64,000 bases of DNA from Laspinema sp963821735 (lineage in GTDB: Bacteria > Cyanobacteriota > Cyanobacteriia > Cyanobacteriales > Laspinemataceae): assembly GCA_963821735.1 (NCBI GenBank), contig CAWGFK010000043.1, forward strand, positions 124,001-188,000, written 5' to 3'. Positions within the stretch are counted from its first letter, which is position 1, and every line of letters starts with the position of its first letter. Positions 36,890-45,362 of this stretch are shown here, piece after piece. The position numbers were made by a program, and so were the translations under genes. The notes under the pieces are model-generated. The model searched no databases, was not told the origin of the DNA, and saw nothing but the letters and a program-made list of their open reading frames with translations.

Positions 36890-37393
36890 ATGGATATTAA
36901 TTCACCGGAGTTGATGGAGTATTTTTACGATTTGTCCGTAACCTTAACGGGCTTTTCTCAATTTCATCTACAGGGAACTGGACAAGGTGAACTTTACTTT
37001 AAGACCATCCATGAAGTCATTGGACCTAAGATCCTGATCGACTTGTTAAAACTGTTTCATGAGATTGATGAGGCAGCTAAGAAGAGTCAGGATAATTCAA
37101 TCCGCACGAACCGACTGCGGTTAGAAATTTTGGGGTCTGAACAATTGGGTCCGATCGCCCGCAATATTATTAAACTGTGGTATGTGGCGACCTGGTATGA
37201 ACTCCCCAAAGATTGGCGGGAAATGTACGGCACTAAAACCCAAGACCGGACCTTTGTTCCCAGTTCAACAGCCTATCCAGAAGGACTCCTCTGGCCTGCG
37301 ATCGGGGTTAACCCACCGGGAGCAAAAAGTCCAGGATATGCAAGCTGGAGTGACAAGCCTTCGGTAGGTTTAACCCAGTCCAAACGTTCCTGA
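36890..37393 (+). CDS. FAD-sorbitol/fructose dehydrogenase-type small subunit
   Basis: The protein has 167 residues. Its C-terminal half (IIKLWYVATWYE, then YPEGLLWPAIGVNPPGAKSP and GYASWSDKP) has the pattern of the small subunit of membrane-bound FAD sugar dehydrogenases (FAD-SLDH family), in which this subunit supports export or maturation of the large flavoprotein. Those proteins normally carry a Tat signal, which is absent here: the N-terminus MDINSPELMEYFYDLSVTLT is not a signal peptide. It therefore probably stays in the cytosol or membrane face with the GMC protein encoded two genes upstream. No third, haem c-type subunit is in the window. Confidence 0.72.
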   Translation: MDINSPELMEYFYDLSVTLTGFSQFHLQGTGQGELYFKTIHEVIGPKILIDLLKLFHEIDEAAKKSQDNSIRTNRLRLEILGSEQLGPIARNIIKLWYVATWYELPKDWREMYGTKTQDRTFVPSSTAYPEGLLWPAIGVNPPGAKSPGYASWSDKPSVGLTQSKRS

Positions 37394-37471
37394 TTATAAC
37401 GCATCAGGCCCTAAAGTTCCTCGCTCAATCACACCCTAAATCATTCACATTTTGTCAGTTTTAGCCTCAAC

Positions 37472-38140
37472 ATGAATATTGCGACTTCATTTCGTCAACT
37501 TTCCACCCTGACCCTCTCCATTGTTGTGAGCTTAACCCTCTGGATTGCTCCGGCTCATGCTTTCGTTGGCACAGATTACAATCAGTTAAAGTTGACCAAC
37601 GCCTGTGTTAACTGCGATCTATCCGGCGTGGATCTCTCCAATCAAGATTTATATGGTAGCGCCTTAAATGGAGCAAATTTATCCAATGCCAATCTCTCCG
37701 GTGCACTCCTCAATGATGCCAGACTTCAAGCAGCCAATTTAAGCGGTGCGAATCTCTCCCATGCTACAATGCCCGGGATTACGCTGTCAGAGTCTAACCT
37801 CACTGGGGCTAATCTTTCTGATGCTGAGTTGGAGAATGCGCTGATGACCAAAGTGGATTTAACCGGGGCGGATTTAACCGGGGCCATTTTAACCAGTGCG
37901 ATTATCTCTGATGCCAATTTGTCTAATGCTTCAGTAACCAATGCTCAGTTACAAAAAGCAATTCTATCTCGCTCCAATTTATCCAGTGCAGATTTTTCCA
38001 GCAGTTCAATGAGAGATACAAAGTTGTCCGATGCTAATCTGACGGCAACGAATTTCCATGAAACAGATCTGTTTAAGTCTCTGATGCCTGACAAGACTGT
38101 TTATAACGGAGATGTCTCCCGGTTTGGGGCTTTTCAATAA
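37472..38140 (+). CDS. exported pentapeptide-repeat protein
   Basis: The 222-residue protein starts with a signal peptide (about 1-30, cleavage after APAHA). From about 45 to 205 it consists of A(D/N)LSN-type pentapeptide repeats (ANLSGANLSH, ADLTGADLTGA, ANLSNASVTN), which fold as a right-handed beta helix. One cysteine pair (CVNC) precedes the repeats. Such proteins are abundant in cyanobacteria and usually of unknown function. Its place within the oxidoreductase cluster suggests a periplasmic role in it, without direct proof. Confidence 0.9.
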   Translation: MNIATSFRQLSTLTLSIVVSLTLWIAPAHAFVGTDYNQLKLTNACVNCDLSGVDLSNQDLYGSALNGANLSNANLSGALLNDARLQAANLSGANLSHATMPGITLSESNLTGANLSDAELENALMTKVDLTGADLTGAILTSAIISDANLSNASVTNAQLQKAILSRSNLSSADFSSSSMRDTKLSDANLTATNFHETDLFKSLMPDKTVYNGDVSRFGAFQ

Positions 38141-38318
38141 AACTTGAATCAGAATGGATACCTTGGATGAACAGGCTCAATCTTGAGAACCGCATTTTCA
38201 TTTAGGTATCCCCTTTCGTTCCTAATCTTAAAATTAGGGGAAACTTCCCCTGAAATTACGCGATTTAGGACTGCTATCCGGGTATCAATCCATTACGGTA
38301 ATTTAATCTAATCCCACC

Positions 38319-39410
38319 ATGAAGAAACATCCCATTGTCCAGAAAATCCGAGCAATTTATCCCGTATCTGTCGTTTTAGGTCTCTTTCTTCTCATCGGAC
38401 TCATGAGCATTACGCCTCCCGCTAACGCTGCCACTTCCCGTGACAACAATCCTGTTTTAGTATCTCTCGTTACCCCGTCATCCGAGGCCATCTTAAACCC
38501 CACCTTCGATCGCAATCAAGTTAAGTTAGGGATTACCCCAACCGGGTGGAGTAATAGTGACGACGATACCATTGATCTCGATCCACCTATTCCATTCCAG
38601 CAAATTTTAAGTGAAACAGCCCTAGCTGGATTCAAAGGTTCACAAATGTCCCCGAAATACCCCCAAGACCTCAAGGAGTTAAAACGGGAATTACAAATGC
38701 GTAATTTAACCATTTCTGAACCTTGGGTGGGAACCGAGTTTACCATAGGAAATGCCCAAAAAACTTTCAAAGAGTTCGATAAGCAAGTTGCCTTCATGAA
38801 AGAGATGAGTGGTAACAGTATTGTGGTAGCTGAATTGGGAGGTGCAGTTCATCAAAAGGCTGGCGCAGACCCGTTAGTAGACCGACCCAAGTTTACGGAT
38901 CAGCAATGGTCAGATTTAACCGAAGGACTGAATAAACTGGGTGCGATCGCCCAAGAAAATGGGATGCAATTGGTCTATCACCCTCATATTGGTACCGGCG
39001 TTGAAAACTTCGAGGATATCGATCGCCTCATGAACAACACCGACTCTAACACCGTTAAACTGCTTCTGGATACAGGTCATTTGTACTACGCAGGCGTTGA
39101 CCCCCTTGCCGTTACCCAAAAATATGTCAACCGGATCAAGCACGTTCATTTGAAAAACATTCGTCAGCCAATTTTAAACGAATCCAAAAAAACCGGACGC
39201 GGATTTTTAGATTCAATTCGTGCCGGAATCTTTACGGTCCCCGGAGATTCCGCAGGAGCCATCAATTTTCAGCCGATTTTACAAGAGCTTGCCAAAGCGA
39301 ATTATGAAGGATGGCTGATGGTAGAAGCGGAACAAGACCCTAAGAATGCCGAACCGTTACAATATGCCCTGATGGCTCGGACCTACCTCCGCGACCAAAT
39401 TGGATTTTAA
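38319..39410 (+). CDS. exported IolE-like sugar isomerase/dehydratase
   Basis: The 363-residue protein has a signal peptide (about 1-37, ending PPANA) and then a TIM barrel of the AP-endonuclease 2 family. The start GITPTGWSNSDDDTI and the region FKGSQMSPKYP closely resemble myo-inosose-2 dehydratase IolE. Metal ligands are visible in VVAELGG, YHPHIGTG, LLLDTGHLYYAG and MVEAEQD. IolE enzymes are cytosolic, so export is unusual for the family. The substrate is likely a keto-sugar or inosose, which would fit an extracytoplasmic oxidation pathway. It lies between a pentapeptide gene and an NTF2-like gene. Confidence 0.82.
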   Translation: MKKHPIVQKIRAIYPVSVVLGLFLLIGLMSITPPANAATSRDNNPVLVSLVTPSSEAILNPTFDRNQVKLGITPTGWSNSDDDTIDLDPPIPFQQILSETALAGFKGSQMSPKYPQDLKELKRELQMRNLTISEPWVGTEFTIGNAQKTFKEFDKQVAFMKEMSGNSIVVAELGGAVHQKAGADPLVDRPKFTDQQWSDLTEGLNKLGAIAQENGMQLVYHPHIGTGVENFEDIDRLMNNTDSNTVKLLLDTGHLYYAGVDPLAVTQKYVNRIKHVHLKNIRQPILNESKKTGRGFLDSIRAGIFTVPGDSAGAINFQPILQELAKANYEGWLMVEAEQDPKNAEPLQYALMARTYLRDQIGF

Positions 39411-39536
39411 TCCCTAAGCACTGAATTGAATTCTGTGTTTTGACCCGGGAGAGGATAAGATTTAAGGGTAAAAAACTCTTTTAACTTAATCATATTCTCT
39501 CCCAATTATCCCTCACAATTTTAGGATTATACGGCT

Positions 39537-39926
39537 ATGAGCTTCAGAGATAGAGAAGAAATTAGACAGATATTTGAAGAGATTTACCCAGCTAATGTCA
39601 GGTCAATAGACCTGATGTCTTATGCCGAAATGTACACCGAAGACGCTCTGTGGATGCCACCAGATGCCTCGGATTGTATCGGGATTCATGACATTGTGCA
39701 AGGGTTTGCTGAAGAATGTGCTCATCAATCAACTGATCCCACCTTCAACGCCGAAGAAATCGAAATAACAGGGGATTTTGGTTACGTCATCGGGAGCTCT
39801 GCCGCCACAATTTATCCAAAAGATGGGAGTCCTGCTCATGTTGTTCAATATCGAGCGCTCTGGTTGATGAAAAAAGAAACAAATAATTGGAAAATTCACC
39901 GTCAAATTTGGAACAAAAAGCTTTAA
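39537..39926 (+). CDS. NTF2-like (DUF4440/SnoaL-type) protein
   Basis: The 129-residue protein has the cone-shaped NTF2-like fold pattern: an N-terminal helix (REEIRQIFEEIYPANVR), AEMYTEDALWMPPDA, the helix IVQGFAEECA and the closing strands YRALWLMKKETNNWKIHRQI. Members bind small hydrophobic ligands or act as isomerases or cyclases. No signal peptide is present. Its role in the cluster is unknown. Confidence 0.8.
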   Translation: MSFRDREEIRQIFEEIYPANVRSIDLMSYAEMYTEDALWMPPDASDCIGIHDIVQGFAEECAHQSTDPTFNAEEIEITGDFGYVIGSSAATIYPKDGSPAHVVQYRALWLMKKETNNWKIHRQIWNKKL

Positions 39927-40080
39927 ATTCAGCTAATCAGGATGGGGTGAATTTGTTGAATCGTAACCATCAAATTCACCCCGGGTTCAAATTTGCTGAT
40001 GACAATCACCACAGATATTTTTCAAACTGAATTTCCCTCTGCCTCTTTCCTACTAAAGTCTCACGACAAGGAGTCGTAAC

Positions 40081-41086
40081 ATGAATGACAATATGCTAAT
40101 TCCGCAGGATGTTTATCTGAGCTTTTTTATGTTCACCACCAATCTGAAACCTCATGATCATGAGTATCGGAAACGGGTGCTTAAACATATAAAAGAACTG
40201 ACCCAGATGGGTTATACCGGCTTTGAGTTTCCGATCGCCCCCTCGAACAACACCGATTACTCACAAGAAATTCAGGACTACGCCAACCTACGGCGTTTTC
40301 TGGATGACGAAGGATTCAGGGATGTAGCAATTACAACCAATGTCGGTGCCACTCCAAGCTGTGATCCCAGTTCATTTGACCCAGGACAACGGAAAGAAGC
40401 GTTAGAGTATCTCAAGGCGCGGGTTGACATCACTGCCGCACTCCGGGGGGAAGTGATGATGGGACCGATCGTCGTGCCTTACGGTGCATTTCTCAAGGAT
40501 GGGAATACCCCGATTTGGAGCGATCGGCTACAATGGGAGTTAGCTCGGCGCTATGCCAATGCACAACCGATCTCTACAAGAGTTAGGAAACTATGCAGAG
40601 GATAAGAATGTCAAATTGGCGATCGAGCCAATCACCCACTGGGAAACTCCTGGTCCGAACAAATTATCCCAAGTGCTAGACTTTCTGGAAGGCGTGAGCA
40701 ACCCAACCGTGGGAGTTGTGATTGATACCGCTCACGAAATTCTCGATGGTGAAGGACCGGAGATTTTTGCAGAACAAGTGAGCCAATTGGCTAATGAACG
40801 CCGACTGCATTATGTCCAAGTCTCTGCACCCGATCGCGGTGCGGTTCATACCAGTTGGATTCCGTGGGAGTCCTTGTTTAAACCCATTCTCTCTGTGTAT
40901 AACGGGCCAGTCGCGATCGAGGTTTTCAATGCGATTCCCGATTTTCTGGACTCCTTGCGCCTGAGTCGTCGCAAGTTTTGGATACCGGGAGAAGATGCGG
41001 AGAATCAATACCCCAGTGCCTATGACATTGCTCAAGAGGCGATCGACATCACTCGGAAAAAACTCACTCACATCTATAACCTTTAG
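40081..41086 (+). pseudogene. TIM-barrel sugar isomerase/epimerase, frameshifted
   Basis: Two frames together encode one protein of about 335 residues of the ketose 3-epimerase-like group. The first part contains MGYTGFEFPIAPSN; the second contains the metal-binding strands KLAIEPITHWETPGP, GVVIDTAHEI and GPVAIEVFNAIP. Removing one base near 40570-40577 (TCTCT) joins the halves within the helix before LQELGNYAED. The family isomerises or epimerises ketoses such as D-psicose, or acts on inositol derivatives. No signal peptide is present. Conservation on both sides suggests the shift is recent or an error. GGAG lies 9 bases before the ATG. Confidence 0.78.
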
Positions 41087-41174
41087 TAAAACAGTTCTAG
41101 CTCAGTTCTACCCTCTCACATCTTCAAATCGTTCACCTAGGACGTGAATTTAAACTTCACAAACTCAGACAATC

Positions 41175-41236
41175 AACCGGGTTTCTGGCTGTAATTTCCT
41201 AGAAAATCAGCCCGTATATATTAAGAAAACCCGGTT
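41175..41236. repeat. MITE-like element with AACCGGGTTTCT ends
   Basis: AACCGGGTTTCT and AGAAAACCCGGTT form near-perfect inverted ends around about 37 bp. It belongs to the same family as the element at 36714. Confidence 0.65.
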
Positions 41237-41334
41237 TTGAATTGTTACCAAACCTCCGTCCTAATCATCCACATCAAAGCTTCCGCAACTCAGCAATTTT
41301 GTAAAACAATGCAACGAGTAATAAATAGCCCCCT

Positions 41335-43290
41335 ATGAGACTCAATAACATAACTAACCGAACTACAATCATCTCGGTTTTTTTCATTTTTATCCTGACT
41401 TTAGCCATGACATTCTGCGGGTGGAAGCAGGCGATCGCCTCTCCCCTCGTTGGTGCTAAAGAAGAAATGGGAGCCTGGGAAACCATTCCAATGGCTCCCA
41501 AAGAAAGCCTCATGCAGTCAGTTCATACCATCCTCCTTCCCAACGGAAAAGTCCTCAGTGTCAACGGCAGTAGCTTTCGCAATACCCTCCTAAATGACCA
41601 AGGTAAAACCACCTTTGTAGAAGGAGTCGGATCCGGAGACTATAACGCCATTAACAACACCTCCCTCTTCGACCCCCAAACCCAGCAATTTGAGCGCATT
41701 TCTTCACCTCCTGCCATGCAAGATGGGCAGAGCAACGACCTATTTTGTGGCGGTCATTTACAACTAGCCGATGGCAACGTCCTCTTTATCAGTGGAACCG
41801 GACGTTATTACCCCGGAGGCAGATTCACTGGCTCAAAACAAGCCAATCTTTATAACTGGCAAACCGGCGAATGGTCTCCCGCAGGTAAAATGAAAGAGGG
41901 CCGGTGGTATCCCACCCTAGTCGAACTAGCCGATGGCAAAATCGTCATTTTTTCCGGTCTAAAATTAAATGCTCCCAACCAAATTAATCCCAGCATAGAA
42001 ATCTACGACCCCAATACCCAAAAATTCCACTACATTGACCTCACCACCGTCGATAACAGTCCCTTTAATACCTACATTAAAGGCGCTGATGACTATGATA
42101 GTATTGACCTCTATCCTCGGGTTTTCCCCACCGCTGATGGGAAACTTCTGATTACGGGAGACGAAGCCGGTATTGCCAATGTTTTAGTTCAAAACAAAAG
42201 CAAAACCAGCTATTTAATGTCCGTCCATGAAGACGCCTCCGGTAAATTTTCCGTCAGCTTTGAAGTCGGTCCAGAACGATTTGAAACCACCAAAGCCTAT
42301 GGAACAGCCCTTCAAGTTCCCAACTCAGAAGATGTTTTATTACTCGCCGGGATGATCGGCACCAACGATATCAACTTTGGACGAGGGGGTAACACGGCGA
42401 ACTATGCTGGAGCCAAAATTGCCTCTAGTTTACAGCGTTGGGTCTCTCCTGAACATAGCGGAGAAAAGAATGGTAAATGGGAAACCGTTGAGAAATTCTT
42501 AGACAAACCTCGGGCTAATCTCGAAGCAGTTATTCTGCCCTCTCAAGAGATTTTAGTCGTCAATGGCGGTGAATATCCTGAATATACACCCATCTATGAA
42601 CCGCTGTTGATGACGCCCAATTCTGATGCTCCAGGCGGTTACCATATCAAGCCCATGAATCCCGCCAAACTCCCCAGACTTTATCATAATGGCGCAATCC
42701 TTTTACCCGATGCGCGAGTATTAAGCATTGGGGGGAATGCGAATCGGGCAGCCATCGAAAAAGACGGCACGATTCATGTTGATATTGGGCGAGATTCGCA
42801 GAATAATTTTATCTTAGCCAAGCTCACCGATAAATCAGCACAGGCGAAAGAATTCTCCCTGCAAGAGTATTACAAATCCCCTCAAAGCTATTTTGCTCCC
42901 GGTGACCCTGAACCCTTCGTTCCCGCAGAAATGTGGCAAGCGGAAGTCTTCAGTCCCCCCTATCTCTTTAAACCCGGTGCGCGTCCAGAAATTGTTACCG
43001 TTCCGAATAGCATCCAATATGGCAAAACTAACCAAATCTCTGTCAAAGATGCTACCGAAAATGGGTCTTTGGTCTTAGTTAAACTCGGTGCTGAGACCCA
43101 TTCTTTAGATTTTGGACAACGCTTGGCTGAATTACCCATCCAAAATATCGCCCTCGGAAATGAGTCTACCCTCGACTTTCAAGCACCAACCAATCCCAAT
43201 CTCTATCCCCCGGGCTACTATATGATGTTTTACCTCAATGACATCGGGAAACCCTCTCATGCTCAAATGGTGAAGCTAGAACATTCCTAA
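41335..43290 (+). CDS. exported copper-radical oxidase (galactose/glyoxal oxidase type)
   Basis: The 651-residue protein begins with a signal sequence or anchor (TTIISVFFIFILTLAMTFCG, cut near AIAS). A seven-bladed kelch propeller and a C-terminal DUF1929 immunoglobulin-like domain follow. The whole copper site of galactose oxidase can be placed: Cys138 (FCGGH) and Tyr192 (GRWYPT) for the thioether cofactor, Tyr450 and His451 (RLYHNG), and His589 (GAETHSLDFGQR). It should oxidise a primary alcohol or aldehyde outside the cytoplasm and release hydrogen peroxide. The substrate is unknown; glyoxal oxidase-like members are the nearest by pattern. Two peroxidase genes follow directly, which makes peroxide coupling plausible. 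Confidence 0.88.
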   Translation: MRLNNITNRTTIISVFFIFILTLAMTFCGWKQAIASPLVGAKEEMGAWETIPMAPKESLMQSVHTILLPNGKVLSVNGSSFRNTLLNDQGKTTFVEGVGSGDYNAINNTSLFDPQTQQFERISSPPAMQDGQSNDLFCGGHLQLADGNVLFISGTGRYYPGGRFTGSKQANLYNWQTGEWSPAGKMKEGRWYPTLVELADGKIVIFSGLKLNAPNQINPSIEIYDPNTQKFHYIDLTTVDNSPFNTYIKGADDYDSIDLYPRVFPTADGKLLITGDEAGIANVLVQNKSKTSYLMSVHEDASGKFSVSFEVGPERFETTKAYGTALQVPNSEDVLLLAGMIGTNDINFGRGGNTANYAGAKIASSLQRWVSPEHSGEKNGKWETVEKFLDKPRANLEAVILPSQEILVVNGGEYPEYTPIYEPLLMTPNSDAPGGYHIKPMNPAKLPRLYHNGAILLPDARVLSIGGNANRAAIEKDGTIHVDIGRDSQNNFILAKLTDKSAQAKEFSLQEYYKSPQSYFAPGDPEPFVPAEMWQAEVFSPPYLFKPGARPEIVTVPNSIQYGKTNQISVKDATENGSLVLVKLGAETHSLDFGQRLAELPIQNIALGNESTLDFQAPTNPNLYPPGYYMMFYLNDIGKPSHAQMVKLEHS

Positions 43291-43379
43291 AATTATCATC
43301 AGAATTAGCAAGCCCAGGTTGCTAATTCTGAAATCCCCTCAATAGCCGACTCTCAACCGTACTACAGCGACTCAATACC

Positions 43380-44813
43380 ATGACACTCACTCAAGAAGAT
43401 TTAGAAGGACTACCCGGAAATGGAGCGGGCATTGACCCTGATAATCCCGGTCAATATGCAGAGTTACTCGAAGATTTACAGGGCAACATTCTCAACTCTC
43501 ACGGACGAGATTATAGCGTCCATCTGTTTTTGCAATTCAAACCCGATAAAACCGATGAGGCAAAGCAATGGATTCAAAATTTTGCTCATAACTCAGTAAA
43601 ATCAGCGAAACAGCAGGCCGATAGCGCCCGTCAGTACCGAGAACAGAAGATTGATGGCGGTGTATTTGCCAACTTCTTTTTATCTCGGAAAGGATATGAA
43701 TATCTGCGGTTTTCTCCCGCAAAAATTCCTAACGATCAACCCTTTCGGTTCGGAATGAAAAATCCCACCCTCCGGCAATCCTTGGGGGATATCGAAGTGA
43801 ATCAATGGGAGGCTGGATATCAAGAGGAAATTCATGCCTTAGTCATCATGGCCGATGATAACTTAGTCGGCTTACTGCAAAAGGTGAATACCATCGGGCA
43901 GCAACTGCGCTCAGTTGCTGAAGTGATTAACCGAGAAGATGGGTTTATTCTCAAAAATTATCGGGGACAATTTGTAGAACATTTTGGCTTTGTCGATAAT
44001 ATCAGTCAGCCCCTGTTTTTGAAACGGGAAATTGACAAAGCCAAGGAAAAAGGCGGTGATTTTACTAAATGGGACCCTCGGGCTGCGCTGGATTTGATTT
44101 TGGCTAAAGACCCGAACGGGAAAACAGAAGATAGCTATGGTAGTTATTTGGTTTACCGCAAACTCGAACAAAACGTTAAAGGATTTCGTGAAGATCAACG
44201 GAATCTGGGTGAAAAGCTCGGGATTACTGAAGATTTAGCTGGGGCGCTGGTTGTAGGGCGCTTCTTCGATGGAACACCCGTCACCCTCAAGGAGCAACCC
44301 CTGTATGCGAACCCGATCCGACCCGTGGATACCATGAATGACTTCAATTACAGCGAGGATACCCAGGGAACCCAATGTCCCTTCCATGCTCACCTCCGCA
44401 AAACGAACCCCCGAGGAGACACCGGACGAGTAGAATCGGCGATTAACTATGAAGAATCCTTAGAATTGGAAAGGCGTCATCGTATCGTTCGTCGCGGCGT
44501 CAGTTATGGAGAAAATGACTTAAATCAAGAACCAGAAACCGGATCAGGAATGCTTTTTTTATGCTTTCAAGCTGATATTGAAAATCAGTTCAACTTTATG
44601 CAAGCCTCCTGGTCGAATCAAAAAAACTTTCCCCAGTACAATGTAGGACCCGACCCCCTAACAGGTCAACCCGGGGGAACTCAGAAATGGCCGAAAAAAT
44701 GGGGGGAACCCGAAACAGAAGACTATGACTTTAAACTCCGAGTCACCCTGAAAGGGGGTGAATACTTTTTCGCGCCGAGTATGAGTTTTCTAAAGAATAT
44801 TGCACAGATGTAG
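43380..44813 (+). CDS. DyP-type haem peroxidase (copy 1, variant GFVDN motif)
   Basis: The 477-residue protein is a dye-decolourising peroxidase. It starts with the family motif LQGNILNSHGRDYSVHLF and contains the proximal-ligand region CPFHAHLRKTNPRG with His338 and the distal RRG at 371-373. The distal motif, normally GxxDG, reads G203-F-V-D206-N207: the catalytic Asp is kept, the final Gly is replaced by Asn. Related cyanobacterial enzymes such as AnaPX have a similar length. No signal peptide is seen. The gene follows the copper oxidase by 89 bases and precedes a second DyP gene. Confidence 0.92.
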   Translation: MTLTQEDLEGLPGNGAGIDPDNPGQYAELLEDLQGNILNSHGRDYSVHLFLQFKPDKTDEAKQWIQNFAHNSVKSAKQQADSARQYREQKIDGGVFANFFLSRKGYEYLRFSPAKIPNDQPFRFGMKNPTLRQSLGDIEVNQWEAGYQEEIHALVIMADDNLVGLLQKVNTIGQQLRSVAEVINREDGFILKNYRGQFVEHFGFVDNISQPLFLKREIDKAKEKGGDFTKWDPRAALDLILAKDPNGKTEDSYGSYLVYRKLEQNVKGFREDQRNLGEKLGITEDLAGALVVGRFFDGTPVTLKEQPLYANPIRPVDTMNDFNYSEDTQGTQCPFHAHLRKTNPRGDTGRVESAINYEESLELERRHRIVRRGVSYGENDLNQEPETGSGMLFLCFQADIENQFNFMQASWSNQKNFPQYNVGPDPLTGQPGGTQKWPKKWGEPETEDYDFKLRVTLKGGEYFFAPSMSFLKNIAQM

Positions 44814-44863
44814 CTCCCTGATTCGGAATTTTTTTAGAGGAACTTGATCCAGGAACGGTTAAA

Positions 44864-44924
44864 AACCGGGTTTCTTGAGAAAAATGTCCCGGCTTGGGAA
44901 CAAATTCTATCCAAAAACCCGGTT
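44864..44924. repeat. MITE-like element with AACCGGGTTTCT ends
   Basis: AACCGGGTTTC and AAAACCCGGTT bound this third copy of the family. It lies in the 549-bp space between the two peroxidase genes. Confidence 0.6.
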
Positions 44925-45037
44925 TCTTGTCCTCTCTATCTACTTTACCCTGGCACATCTCAACTTTGCCTAAGGGAACTCCAAAAAATAAAATCTCCAA
45001 AACGTTCGTTCGTAGATCAACAAAGTAGCCCCGTCAA

Positions 45038-45209
45038 TGTAGGGGCGCAATGCTCGAAGCCCAACGGAGGGCGCAAGCATTGCGCCCCTACACATAGCTT
45101 CCTTTCAGTTGAAAGTTTGGAGGATTTATATTTTGCAATCCCCTAAAAGGGGAATTTACACCTCTTGCTCCCCCTTCCCTTGTAGGGAAGGGGGCTGGGG
45201 GGTTAGGTC
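45038..45209. repeat. two degraded intergenic inverted repeats
   Basis: At 45038-45092 lies a TGTAGGGGCGCAATGC-type element whose left arm is partly altered. At about 45170-45209 lies a shortened copy of the GACCTAACCCCCCAGC element of 7883. No gene is seen in 44814-45362. Confidence 0.7.
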
Positions 45210-45362
45210 TCTTTTCAAAATTGAGATGCTCACCTTTACCCATCCTCTAGGCAGCCGATTTGCTGGTGTAAGTCCTACCAGGGTTGAGATGATAGAGCAT
45301 TTGCCGATAGATTCACCTTTCAATCCAACCCATTTCACCCAATCGATCCAAAGGAGTTATTC

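Noticed and set aside
30672..43035. Numerous antisense frames of 60-95 codons within the accessory cluster
   Set aside because: All lie opposite long, motif-bearing plus-strand genes and have no independent support.
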